From JBJXDT01 sp046153505 (GTDB lineage Bacteria; Pseudomonadota; Gammaproteobacteria; Burkholderiales; Methylophilaceae): DNA of 22,623 nt. Of the stretch, positions 15,096 through 22,455 are shown piece by piece. The translations under genes and the position numbers were made by a program. The stretch lies in contig JBJXDT010000134.1 of assembly GCA_046153505.1 (NCBI GenBank), positions 1 to 22,623 on the forward strand, read 5' to 3'. Each line of letters begins with the position of its first letter. The stretch's first letter is position 1. Under the pieces are notes generated by a model. It was not told the DNA's origin and ran no database searches. It was given only the letters and a program-made list of their open reading frames with translations.

Positions 15096-16724
15096 CCTAA
15101 AACTTTCGTGGCGCTCGCTCGCGCGTTTTCCGTGCCAAATTTGTTTCCAATCCGCACCTGGGTTCACCTTGTTGTTACGGTCGTTTTGGATTAGGTATAA
15201 ATCACAATCTAGTCGTTGCACTGTCTCAAAAGGTTGTGTTTTAACATCGGTATAGTAATACAATAAATCACGCTGCGCGCCACCCATATGAGCACTCGTA
15301 ATACAGGCAAATCGATTAGGCAGCGCATGCTTTAAACTGCTAAATACTTGCTTGTAGCTGCGCGCGCTGTCTATCATCGGCAACCAAAGTGTCATTAATA
15401 AAGTCCACACACATGTGATGCCGATAGCCCAGTTTGTTGCGCTGGAGCGGTTGGTATGACGAGTCCTTGTAATAGCAAGCAGCCAAATAAAACTTACCAG
15501 GCATGCGAATAAAACTGCAAAAAGGCTAAACTCTATGTCTTTTAGGCCAGATAAAAACGTGAGACGCTCTTTAATTTTAGTTGGGCTCCCTGTAAGCATA
15601 GCTAACCAACCGAACCAAACAATTCCAGTAATCAGACCAAACACAATTAATCCAAACCAGTTAAGTGCGCTTGCAGTTCCACGTTTAAGTGTTTCAATGC
15701 TACCACCTGCCATTGAAGTGAGAGGAATAAGCAATGGTAATGCAAACACTTCCTTTTCATCTGCAGCAAAGCCTAGTAATAACCAAGTTACTACAAAAAA
15801 AGTGGTAATGAGTTGGAATCTAGGCTCGTGGACGAGCTGTTGGTGATAGCGCCACCAACCCCATAAAGCCAGCGGTAGTGCGGGCCAAGCATACCAAAGT
15901 AGTGTATTTAAAAAGTAAAGATGATGTCTTTGGCCAAATTGATTGAGCGAATTCGCCCACCAAGTGTTGAAAAGCTCTGGCTGCAAATGTTGGCACATCA
16001 AGGGCCAAATGAACAAAAATGGGCTAGCAACTAAAAAGGCTATTACAAGCACTTTGGCAAAGCTTGATGTGCGCCAAGCGCTGAACATGCATGGCAAAGC
16101 TAAACTAGTTGCAACGATGATGCTAAGAGGTAACAAGCCAGTAGATAAAAAGCCTACCCCCATTCCTATGCCAAGTAAGGCGCTTGCTCGAAACGGGCGT
16201 CTTTTTGCAAGCGCAAGAGCATAAAAGCCCATGGCGATGCCTGTCAGGGCCGAAATGGCAGGCATTAAAGTGTGTGCGCTGAGTAATAAGCCGAATGAGC
16301 CAATGAAAACGAAAGTGGTTTGCCGCCCAAATCCAGCACCCCATAATTCGCGACCTGTCATGCCGATCATCAATAGGGTAATCATCATCCACACGCCGGT
16401 CGCTAATCTTGCACCATCGTGCATTGGCATGAAAAAGCCAAATAATTTAGCACTAATAGCTGCGCTTAAATAATAGAGTGGCGGGTTAGCAATTTGATTT
16501 TTGCTGGCAGAGACGGGAGCAATGATATTGCCAGTTTCTAACATTGTTTTAATAGTGCTGATGCTGCTTGCTTCGAAAGGCTTCCATGGCGCATGACCAA
16601 TTAGGCCAAAAAAAAGCCAAATTGCACAGAGCACTAAAAGTAGGTGAGTTTTTGCGCGCTCACCCACCTTTGCCCTAGGCGTGGACATATTGCCTTGCCA
16701 GTCATGATCTAACTCAAACTTCAT
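15078..16724 (-). CDS. ArnT/PMT-like membrane glycosyltransferase (GT-C fold)
   Basis: 548-residue protein with a first membrane helix at about residues 28-44, roughly a dozen hydrophobic segments in all, and a soluble C-terminal part of about 100 residues. The region after the first helix (APWKPFEASSISTIKTMLETGN, then NPPLYYLSAAISAKLFG) matches the periplasmic loop of ArnT-like transferases, which take sugars from undecaprenyl-phosphate carriers and add them to lipid A or other envelope glycans. The usual Asp-Glu pair of that loop reads Phe50-Glu51. Substrate unknown. The ATG at 16724 has no ribosome binding site; an in-frame ATG at 16688 (MSTPRAK) has AAGG four bases upstream and may be the true start, giving 536 residues. 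It is downstream of rpmE but separated by that gene's terminator. Its 3' end overlaps the TSUP gene by 18 bases. Confidence 0.75.
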   Translation of the reverse strand: MKFELDHDWQGNMSTPRAKVGERAKTHLLLVLCAIWLFFGLIGHAPWKPFEASSISTIKTMLETGNIIAPVSASKNQIANPPLYYLSAAISAKLFGFFMPMHDGARLATGVWMMITLLMIGMTGRELWGAGFGRQTTFVFIGSFGLLLSAHTLMPAISALTGIAMGFYALALAKRRPFRASALLGIGMGVGFLSTGLLPLSIIVATSLALPCMFSAWRTSSFAKVLVIAFLVASPFLFIWPLMCQHLQPELFNTWWANSLNQFGQRHHLYFLNTLLWYAWPALPLALWGWWRYHQQLVHEPRFQLITTFFVVTWLLLGFAADEKEVFALPLLIPLTSMAGGSIETLKRGTASALNWFGLIVFGLITGIVWFGWLAMLTGSPTKIKERLTFLSGLKDIEFSLFAVLFACLVSFIWLLAITRTRHTNRSSATNWAIGITCVWTLLMTLWLPMIDSARSYKQVFSSLKHALPNRFACITSAHMGGAQRDLLYYYTDVKTQPFETVQRLDCDLYLIQNDRNNKVNPGADWKQIWHGKRASERHESFRLFKHV

Positions 16725-16763
16725 AAAATCGATTTTTTGATTGAAAACTTGCTCATTTAAGCA

Positions 16764-16790
16764 TAAAAAAAGGCAGCGGAGCTGCCTTTG
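16764..16790 (-). terminator. Rho-independent terminator of rpmE
   Basis: Read on the minus strand, AAAGGCAGC-TCC-GCTGCCTTT forms a perfect 9 bp stem (16781-16789 with 16769-16777; loop 16778-16780) followed by a T run (complement of A's at 16765-16771). It starts about 18 bases after the rpmE stop, which fits an intrinsic terminator. Confidence 0.92.
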
Positions 16791-16807
16791 TTAACAAAAA
16801 CAAGCAA

Positions 16808-17008
16808 TTACATGCCGTATTTTTGTTTGAATTTCTCAACACGACCTGCAGTGTCTACAATTTTTTGCTTGCCAGTGTAGAAGGGGTGGCATTGTGAGCA
16901 AACTTCAATACCGATATCGCGACCACTGGTAGAGCGCGTTTTGAACTTGTTACCGCAGCTGCATGTAACATTGATTTCTACGTAATTTGGATGAATTTCA
17001 GCTTTCAT
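16808..17008 (-). CDS. rpmE: 50S ribosomal protein L31 (zinc-binding type)
   Basis: 66-residue ribosomal protein of the large subunit. It keeps the zinc-ribbon ligands C16 and C18 (CSC) and C37 and C40 (CSQC), making it the 'C+' form that depends on zinc; many bacteria replace it with a Cys-free paralogue under zinc limitation. The ending FYTGKQKIVDTAGRVEKFKQKYG is typical. Its own promoter candidate lies upstream and a strong terminator downstream, so it is probably monocistronic. A gene order rho then rpmE is common in proteobacteria. Confidence 0.97.
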   Translation of the reverse strand: MKAEIHPNYVEINVTCSCGNKFKTRSTSGRDIGIEVCSQCHPFYTGKQKIVDTAGRVEKFKQKYGM

Positions 17009-17048
17009 TTTGCCGGACTTTCAAAATATTAAACTTAGTGAGCCGCGC

Positions 17049-17077
17049 ATTATGAATTAAAAGACAGCTTAAATCAA
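17049..17077 (-). promoter_or_regulatory. Candidate sigma70 promoter for rpmE
   Basis: Minus strand: TTGATT (17072-17077; four of six), 17 bp spacer, CATAAT (17049-17054; five of six). The start site near 17042 leaves a leader of about 33 bases. It sits in the 114-base gap between rho and rpmE, where no terminator hairpin for rho was seen. Confidence 0.5.
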
Positions 17078-17122
17078 GCCTAATCAATCAAACACATAAC
17101 GAACTTAACAAGATTTTACTCA

Positions 17123-18382
17123 TTAGCCTCGACGCATACTATCAAAAAAATCTGCATTGTTTTTTGTAGCCTTGATTTTATCGAGCAAGAACTCCATCGC
17201 TTCAATATCATCCATAGGGTAGAGTAACTTACGGAGCACCCAAATTTTCTGAAGCACATCTTTTTCGATGAGCAACTCTTCGCGGCGCGTGCCTGATTTG
17301 TTGACGTTAATCGCTGGATATTGTCGTTTTTCAGCCATTTTACGGTCAAGATGAATTTCCATATTGCCCGTACCTTTAAATTCTTCGTAAATCACATCGT
17401 CCATACGAGAGCCAGTATCTACCAAGGCTGTCGCAATAATAGTCAGTGATCCGCCTTCTTCAATGTTACGGGCTGCGCCGAAGAACCTTTTAGGTTTTTG
17501 CAGTGCATTCGCATCCACACCACCAGTAAGCACTTTGCCTGATGATGGAATAACAGTGTTGTAAGCACGCGCTAAACGTGTAATAGAGTCGAGCAAAATC
17601 ACCACATCTTTTTTATGTTCAACTAAGCGTTTAGCCTTTTCCAGAACCATTTCAGCCACTTGCACGTGGCGTGTGGCAGGCTCGTCAAAGGTGGAAGCGA
17701 CCACTTCACCTTTAACCGAACGTGTCATCTCTGTCACCTCTTCAGGGCGCTCATCAATCAGCAGCACAATTAAAATCACATCAGGATGATTCGCTGTAAT
17801 GGCGTGGGCAATGTTCTGCATCATCACGGTTTTTCCGCTTTTCGGGCTTGCCACTAATAAGCCACGTTGGCCACGACCAATCGGCGCGATCATATCAATG
17901 ACGCGGCTAGTGATATTTTCTTCGCCGCGAATATCGCGCTCTAGCGTAAGTGGAATTGTTGGGAAAAGTGGTGTTAAGTTTTCAAATAATATTTTGTGTT
18001 TAGTATTTTCTGGCGCTTCGCCGTTAACTTCATCTACCTTTACTAGCGCAAAATAACGCTCGCCATCTTTAGGGGTACGAATTTCACCTTGAATACTATC
18101 TCCTGTGTGCAGGTTAAAACGGCGAATTTGCGAAGGAGAAACATAAATATCGTCTGGCCCCGCAAGGTATGAAGTGTCCGGTGAGCGCAAAAATCCAAAG
18201 CCATCTTGTAGAACCTCTAGCGTACCATCGCCGAAGATGCTATCGCCTTTTTTCGCCTTGTGCTTGAGGATAGCGAATATCAAATCCTGCTTGCGCATAC
18301 GGCTCGCATTTTCGATTTCGTCGGCTATCGCCATTTCTACCAATTCGGTTACGGGTAAATGTTTGAGGTCAGATAAGTGCAT
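17123..18382 (-). CDS. rho: Transcription termination factor Rho
   Basis: 419 residues, exactly the length of E. coli Rho. A hexameric RNA-dependent ATPase that ends transcription of untranslated RNA. The N-terminal helical domain begins MHLSDLKHLPVTELVEMA. The primary RNA-binding OB fold contains GDGTLEVLQDGFGFLRSPD and YVSPSQIRRFNLHTGD. Walker A is in VASPKSGKTVMMQNIA, Walker B in KDVVILLDSITRLARAYN, and the secondary RNA-binding site in VLTGGVDANALQKPKRFFGAARN. All core motifs are intact. It follows trxA, as in many proteobacteria, with an 81-base leader that begins with a terminator-like hairpin. Confidence 0.98.
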   Translation of the reverse strand: MHLSDLKHLPVTELVEMAIADEIENASRMRKQDLIFAILKHKAKKGDSIFGDGTLEVLQDGFGFLRSPDTSYLAGPDDIYVSPSQIRRFNLHTGDSIQGEIRTPKDGERYFALVKVDEVNGEAPENTKHKILFENLTPLFPTIPLTLERDIRGEENITSRVIDMIAPIGRGQRGLLVASPKSGKTVMMQNIAHAITANHPDVILIVLLIDERPEEVTEMTRSVKGEVVASTFDEPATRHVQVAEMVLEKAKRLVEHKKDVVILLDSITRLARAYNTVIPSSGKVLTGGVDANALQKPKRFFGAARNIEEGGSLTIIATALVDTGSRMDDVIYEEFKGTGNMEIHLDRKMAEKRQYPAINVNKSGTRREELLIEKDVLQKIWVLRKLLYPMDDIEAMEFLLDKIKATKNNADFFDSMRRG

Positions 18383-18420
18383 GAGGAACTCGCTAGAAGG
18401 GGATTACTACAGAACGGGTT

Positions 18421-18455
18421 TAAAAGAGCTTGGCTACTTTATTACTAGCCAAGCT
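18421..18455 (-). terminator. Terminator or attenuator hairpin between trxA and rho
   Basis: Read on the minus strand, AGCTTGGCTA-(9-base loop)-TAGCCAAGCT forms a perfect 10 bp stem (18427-18436 with 18446-18455), followed by CTTTTAAA. It begins about nine bases after the trxA stop. The T run is short, so read-through into rho is plausible, and the element could limit rho expression from the trxA promoter. Confidence 0.7.
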
Positions 18456-18463
18456 TGCTAGTG

Positions 18464-18790
18464 CTAAATATTGCTATCAATAAAAGCCATCAATTGTGAT
18501 TTAGATAAAGCTCCGACTTTGGTGGCTTCTACATTTCCATTTTTAAACAGCATTAAAGTCGGAATTCCACGAATACCGTATTTTGGTGGTGTTTGTTGGT
18601 TATCATCAATGTTCAGTTTAGCCACAGTTAAGCGCCCAGCATACTCTTTTGAAATATCCTCAAGGATTGGTGCAATCATCTTACATGGACCACACCACTC
18701 AGCCCAGTAATCAACTAATACTGGCAAAGGTGCTTGAAGCACTTGCTGTTCAAAGCTAGCGTCGCTAAGGTGGGTTATATGTTCGCTCAT
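18464..18790 (-). CDS. trxA: Thioredoxin 1
   Basis: 108-residue cytoplasmic thioredoxin, the same size as E. coli TrxA. The active site WCGPCK has redox Cys33 and Cys36 within VDYWAEWCGPCKMIAPIL, and the cis-proline loop is GIRGIPTLMLFKNG. It reduces disulfides in ribonucleotide reductase, peroxiredoxins and others; a Bcp-type peroxiredoxin is a classic client, which is relevant to the interrupted bcp here. A GAGG Shine-Dalgarno lies just upstream of the ATG. A hairpin terminator follows the stop, then rho. Confidence 0.98.
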   Translation of the reverse strand: MSEHITHLSDASFEQQVLQAPLPVLVDYWAEWCGPCKMIAPILEDISKEYAGRLTVAKLNIDDNQQTPPKYGIRGIPTLMLFKNGNVEATKVGALSKSQLMAFIDSNI

Positions 18791-18868
18791 GTTGACCTCG
18801 TTAAAAGAAATTGGGGTGACTAAAAGTTTATATCAATCACTTATGAATGTGAATGGCTCATCAAAATT

Positions 18869-18897
18869 ATTATATTGGGTTACTTTTTGTGTTTTAA
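18869..18897 (-). promoter_or_regulatory. Candidate sigma70 promoter for trxA
   Basis: Minus strand: TTAAAA (18892-18897; four of six), 17 bp spacer, perfect TATAAT (18869-18874). The start site would be near 18862, about 70 bases before the trxA ATG. The rest of the 177-base gap (18791-18967) is AT-rich and holds no gene or clear terminator for the upstream gene. Confidence 0.4.
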
Positions 18898-18967
18898 AGT
18901 GTAGCGCTAAGGAAAGTAAGGAAGTGTGCACTAAGCAATTAACATTAGTATAACAATATAGCCTAGA

Positions 18968-20509
18968 TTATATCAAGTCGAATTGAAAGCGCTCAAAAGT
19001 TGTTGTGCGCTCTACTAGCTTCGAAATCAGCACTTTTGTGGTTCTGTCATTGTGATTTAGCTGCAGAGCTTGACCAAGTAGATACTTGCCACGCGTTACA
19101 ATAACACTTGCCGGCTGTTTTAAGCCAATAATTTCAGGAAGTAATAGGCCTTCGCTTTGATTGGTTTCATTTTCAGCTTTAACGTTAACAGAAGTGGCGC
19201 TAGGTGAAATTAGCTCAATCCCTGCATCCAATTGGTTCAGGTCGTTAATATTGGCCCAGCGCACTACGCCTAATTCCCAGTTTAAGGCATTGCTATTTTT
19301 TATTGCGGCAATATCCCCTATGTGCATTTCAGCTTGTGAGGAGTTAAACTTACGCAAAGCGTAACCGCCAGCCCCAACATTTAAGATTTGCCAGCGCGAA
19401 GGCTTCAGAGTGCTATTTGGGGTCATGAAATTTTTGAATTCGCTTCCAACTTTTGGAATAAAGTGATGCGCCGAATGCATGCCAATACCCAATTCAAGAC
19501 CGTCACTTTTTTTGCTTCTTGAAAAAACGCGCTGCGGTGTTTTGCCAAAATGTTTTATGAGATGTGTCAATAAGTCTTCAAAGTGACCGCTCATCGCATC
19601 TACTGGCAGGCTGCCATCACTAGGCACAACACCGTTTTTGAGTGCTTTAAGATGGGCATGTATACGCCTTGCTAAATTGAGTGTTAGTAAAATTATGTCG
19701 GTATCAGGGTTGGGGATATCACGATTTTTTGTATAGGGCGTAGGTGGTTTGTCACCATCTAGCTCAATCAGAAATATCCCTGTTGGGTTGTCAATTAAGC
19801 CGAGCGGCCTTAACTCAGCATCAGTTGCAATATTGGCTAAGTAGGTTTCAACCTTCAAGATATCTTGATTTGCAAGACGATTCGGGTTTGCAAGCGCCAT
19901 TAATAATACTTGCATGTACACTGAACAGACTGTACTTTCGTTACTGTTTGTGGCGCCATCTGCAACCGCAATTTGATCTGCGCTTTGCTGAATGGCGCAA
20001 AAGTAGAGTTGATGTAACTCAGCCCAAATGGTTGGCGAGGGTGTGCGATAGGCCATGTAATAGATGAGCGTAATCTCTTTTAGTGCATGAATCGCACGCT
20101 GCACAACTAATGCTGTCGACCTGTCATTATTTAAATTGAGAATTTTGTTTTGTAGGTCAACTAGTGCAAATTTGTAGCCCAAAGCTAGCTCATGCCAAAG
20201 TTGTTCTGCAGCACCAGCAAACGCCAATTCATTTTTTGAGATAGGAATACTGGCATTGCTGAAATGCGGTATTAAGCTTTGATAAACTTGAAGTGCTGCA
20301 GGGCGGTAAAGCTCTAAGGCATTGAGTCGGTTGGTAAACGCCACTTTTTGACTATTAAGGATTTGTAACTCTTCCACCAAGTCGCTAGCGGCGCGAATTG
20401 GGTCACCGTAAGGTAGATTTTGAATAAACTCATTGATTTTATTGGCACGTGTTTCCGCCAGCAAAATTGGGTTATCATCTATCTTGGGAAGCTTAAGGGT
20501 TAGTGGCAT
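18968..20509 (-). CDS. Uncharacterised protein with divergent PilZ-like C-terminal domain
   Basis: 513 residues from the start chosen here. The first 300 or so are mostly helical, with features such as RLNALELYRPAALQVYQSL, and have no catalytic motif I recognise. Residues about 325-480 look like a PilZ (cyclic di-GMP receptor) domain. An R-x3-R element (RVFSR, Arg327 and Arg331) is followed by a strand-rich stretch, then WQILNVGAGGYALR, which aligns with the PilZ N-x-S-x-x-G motif but with Gly for Ser, then IGDIAAIK and LGVVRWANI. Similar long proteins are common in Betaproteobacteria; ligand binding is not shown by sequence alone. Start: ATG at 20509 has GGAG five bases upstream. An in-frame ATG at 20572 has no ribosome binding site and would lie upstream of the best promoter candidate. 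No signal peptide; probably cytoplasmic. Confidence 0.6.
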   Translation of the reverse strand: MPLTLKLPKIDDNPILLAETRANKINEFIQNLPYGDPIRAASDLVEELQILNSQKVAFTNRLNALELYRPAALQVYQSLIPHFSNASIPISKNELAFAGAAEQLWHELALGYKFALVDLQNKILNLNNDRSTALVVQRAIHALKEITLIYYMAYRTPSPTIWAELHQLYFCAIQQSADQIAVADGATNSNESTVCSVYMQVLLMALANPNRLANQDILKVETYLANIATDAELRPLGLIDNPTGIFLIELDGDKPPTPYTKNRDIPNPDTDIILLTLNLARRIHAHLKALKNGVVPSDGSLPVDAMSGHFEDLLTHLIKHFGKTPQRVFSRSKKSDGLELGIGMHSAHHFIPKVGSEFKNFMTPNSTLKPSRWQILNVGAGGYALRKFNSSQAEMHIGDIAAIKNSNALNWELGVVRWANINDLNQLDAGIELISPSATSVNVKAENETNQSEGLLLPEIIGLKQPASVIVTRGKYLLGQALQLNHNDRTTKVLISKLVERTTTFERFQFDLI

Positions 20510-20531
20510 TATGACTCCAAACAATTGGCTT

Positions 20532-20560
20532 ATATTAAGGTTAATTGAATCATTTGTCAC
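20532..20560 (-). promoter_or_regulatory. Candidate sigma70 promoter for the PilZ-like gene
   Basis: Minus strand: GTGACA (20555-20560; five of six), 17 bp spacer, TAATAT (20532-20537; four of six). The start site near 20525 leaves about 16 bases before ATG at 20509, including the GGAG. On the plus strand the same bases read TTGTCA (20554-20559; five of six), a possible -35 for the divergent tlpA-like gene, but its only -10 candidate (TATTAA, 20575-20580) is at a short 15 bp spacing. Confidence 0.35.
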
Positions 20561-20595
20561 CTTTGTTAACATCGTATTAAGGCTATTTGAGTTTT

Positions 20596-21075
20596 ATGTT
20601 GAAAAAATTTGTTTTTTTGTTGAGTTTGTTTGTGTTTATTGCAATTGGCAATGCGCTAGCGGCTGACGGCTTTGAGTTAAAAGATATGGCGGGTAAAAAA
20701 CATCGTTTAGAGCAATATAAAGGTAAATGGGTGTTTGTGAATTACTGGGCGACCTGGTGTCCGCCGTGCTTAGAAGAGGTGCCGGACTTGGAGGCTTTGT
20801 ACGATAGTCGCAAAAACAAAGATGTGGAAGTAATTGGGGTGGTGTTTGATTATGAAAACGCAAAGGAAGTGACCGACTATATAGACGATATGCTGATGTC
20901 ATATCCTATTGTGCTGGGGGGTGATGATGTGGCTGCACAAATCGGCGAACCTAGCGTATTGCCCACCACTTACATTTATAATCCGCAAGGGGTGCTGGTT
21001 AAAACCAAGCATGGCAAGGTCACCAAACAATATTTAGAGTCGTTTATTGCTGGTGACTCGCACAAAAAAAAGTGA
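20596..21075 (+). CDS. Secreted TlpA/ResA-like thiol-disulfide oxidoreductase
   Basis: 159-residue thioredoxin-fold protein with an N-terminal Sec signal (MLKKF, hydrophobic core FVFLLSLFVFIAIG, probable cleavage near ALA-ADG), so the mature part is periplasmic, possibly anchored. The redox motif is WATWCPPC with Cys55 and Cys58, the TlpA/ResA/CcmG type, and VLPTTYIYNPQG holds the cis-proline. Proteins of this kind reduce disulfides in apo-cytochrome c or other periplasmic targets; the partner is unknown. ATG at 20596 gives a proper signal peptide; a TTG at 20587 would add only three residues. It is divergent from the PilZ-like gene and its stop lies one base from the stop of the convergent DUF3579 gene. 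The C-terminus ends in a short Lys tail. Confidence 0.88.
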   Translation: MLKKFVFLLSLFVFIAIGNALAADGFELKDMAGKKHRLEQYKGKWVFVNYWATWCPPCLEEVPDLEALYDSRKNKDVEVIGVVFDYENAKEVTDYIDDMLMSYPIVLGGDDVAAQIGEPSVLPTTYIYNPQGVLVKTKHGKVTKQYLESFIAGDSHKKK

Positions 21076-21076
21076 A

Positions 21077-21376
21077 TTAAGCGGGGATTGCTAGGATATT
21101 GCCCTCGGTGTCCAAAATATTTAAATCGTTCTCTGCTGCAAATTGCATCAGTTCTTCAAAGCCTTCGGGATTAGTATCTTTCAGTTTCAAATCCACAGCC
21201 AAGCAACGCACGCCATTCATCATTTCTGGCTTTAAATAAGGCGAGTAGCGTAATTTTCGATCAGCACCGAATGTGGCGTAACTGCTGCACATACGGTCAA
21301 CCCAGTCGCTTGGCCTAAACGGCTTTCCAGCACGTGTTAGGCTTTGAATAATAATTTCTTTATGTTCTTTTGTCAT
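21077..21376 (-). CDS. DUF3579 family protein
   Basis: 99-residue soluble protein. The pattern GKPFRPSDWVDRMCSSYATFGADRKLRYSPYLKP, here read as GKPFRPSDWVDRM, FGADRKL and YSPYLKP, followed by GVRCLAVDLKL and FAAENDLNIL, resembles the DUF3579 family of Betaproteobacteria. No biochemical role is established for the family as far as I know. It has no signal peptide, membrane helix or catalytic motif. It lies 14 bases downstream of the dolP-like lipoprotein gene and is probably co-transcribed with it; an AAGG run precedes the ATG. Confidence 0.75.
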   Translation of the reverse strand: MTKEHKEIIIQSLTRAGKPFRPSDWVDRMCSSYATFGADRKLRYSPYLKPEMMNGVRCLAVDLKLKDTNPEGFEELMQFAAENDLNILDTEGNILAIPA

Positions 21377-21390
21377 CTTGGCTACCTTAC

Positions 21391-21990
21391 TTAGTTAATA
21401 TACTCGAATACTTTGACCACCTTTGTTACGCCTTCGGTATTGCTGGCAATTTCAGCTGCGGCATCAGCTTCGGCTTTATTTACAACACCAAGCAAGTAAA
21501 CCACGCTGTTTTCAGTCACCACTTTAACGTAGTTGGCTTGGAATTTATTCTCAGTCACAAACTTGGTTTTAACTTTCGATGTAATATAAGTGTCATTACT
21601 ACGAGAGCCAAATGAACTTTTGGGTCCAACTACCAGTTCATTTGTAATATTGCGTACATGTGTAATAGCTTTTACGGCAGACTCAGCTTTTCCTTTAGCA
21701 GCTTCATCTGGCACTTCTCCAGTAAGCAGAACATTCTCGTTGTAACTAGTTACATTTACATGTGCGTGTTCCCCTAAATTGGTTTCCATAAATTTAACGG
21801 CTTTTAGTTCAATATTCTCATCTTCCACATAAATACCAGAGGTACGTCTATCGGCTACAACTGCGCCACCAGCCGCTGCGCCGCCAGCAACAACGCCAAT
21901 GCAGCCTGTGATTTGTGTAGCAACGCCTAAAGTTAAAGCGCCAGTGAAAATAAGTTTTGCTAGAAAGTTAAATTGGGAATTTTTTTGCAT
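21391..21990 (-). CDS. dolP: DolP-like outer-membrane BON-domain lipoprotein
   Basis: 199-residue lipoprotein. A hydrophobic signal ends in the lipobox ITGC, so Cys30 should be lipidated; no Asp follows Cys, consistent with outer-membrane sorting. A Gly/Ala-rich stretch (VVAGGAAAGGAVVADRRTSG) and two BON domains follow (about residues 60-127 and 135-199; TGEVPDEAAKGKAESAVKAI and LGVVNKAEADAAAEIA). This is the layout of DolP (YraP), which protects outer-membrane integrity at division sites and sites of lipoprotein or BAM function in E. coli. Placement between yraN and DUF3579, with rsmI divergent, resembles the E. coli rsmI/yraN/diaA/dolP locus and supports the call. Ribosome binding site GGAG seven bases before ATG. 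The 104-base upstream gap has no clear promoter. Confidence 0.87.
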   Translation of the reverse strand: MQKNSQFNFLAKLIFTGALTLGVATQITGCIGVVAGGAAAGGAVVADRRTSGIYVEDENIELKAVKFMETNLGEHAHVNVTSYNENVLLTGEVPDEAAKGKAESAVKAITHVRNITNELVVGPKSSFGSRSNDTYITSKVKTKFVTENKFQANYVKVVTENSVVYLLGVVNKAEADAAAEIASNTEGVTKVVKVFEYIN

Positions 21991-22094
21991 TGAGTTCTCC
22001 TAGTTGAAAGCCCTGAGTTGTATTTTGCGATATTGGTATTAAGACTTATTTTCTGCGAATCATACGCTTAATGTGTTTCAAAAGCATTACGCAC

Positions 22095-22418
22095 CTATTC
22101 AATATTTTGTAACTGATTGTTACTAAACAAGATTGCATCAAAGCGGCACGCGGTATCGTCATGTAGTTGCAAATAGTGTTGCGCCGTGGCGATTAACTTT
22201 TGCTGCTTCTGTGGTGTGATGGTGGCGCCAGCGCTACCAAATCTGCTGTTAGAGCGCAATCGAACCTCAACAAATACAAGGGCGTTAGCGTCTTTCATAA
22301 TTAAATCAATTTCGCCGGAGTGGCAGTGGTAATTTTGCGTCACTAATTTAAGGCCATGATTAATCAAAAAAGTTGCAGCAAGTTTCTCTGCTTCAAGGCC
22401 AGCATTGATTTTGCTCAA
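22095..22418 (-). CDS. yraN: YraN / UPF0102 family, endonuclease-like fold
   Basis: 107 residues (family usually 110-130). The core SGEIDLIMKDANALVFVEVRLRS carries the Asp and Glu of a restriction endonuclease-like site, the hallmark of UPF0102; the N-terminus GLEAEKLAATFLINHGLKLVTQNYHC is typical too. The function is not settled. The only in-frame start is TTG at 22418: there is no ATG before the conserved GLEAEKLA, and a TAA lies nine codons upstream. No good Shine-Dalgarno is visible. It is divergent from rsmI with 37 bases between the starts, as in many proteobacteria. The final residues (NNQLQNIE) are followed by TAG. Confidence 0.88.
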   Translation of the reverse strand: MSKINAGLEAEKLAATFLINHGLKLVTQNYHCHSGEIDLIMKDANALVFVEVRLRSNSRFGSAGATITPQKQQKLIATAQHYLQLHDDTACRFDAILFSNNQLQNIE

Positions 22419-22455
22419 TTTAATAGGCGTTAGTGCAAGTTTGGCTTAAAATCTT

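Noticed and set aside
18383..18463. Leader peptide (rhoL-like) between trxA and rho
   Set aside because: The 81-base gap holds the hairpin and no convincing short frame with a ribosome binding site.
20510..20572. Longer N-terminus for the PilZ-like protein from ATG at 20572
   Set aside because: No ribosome binding site, and the best promoter candidate lies inside the extension; ATG at 20509 has a well-placed GGAG.
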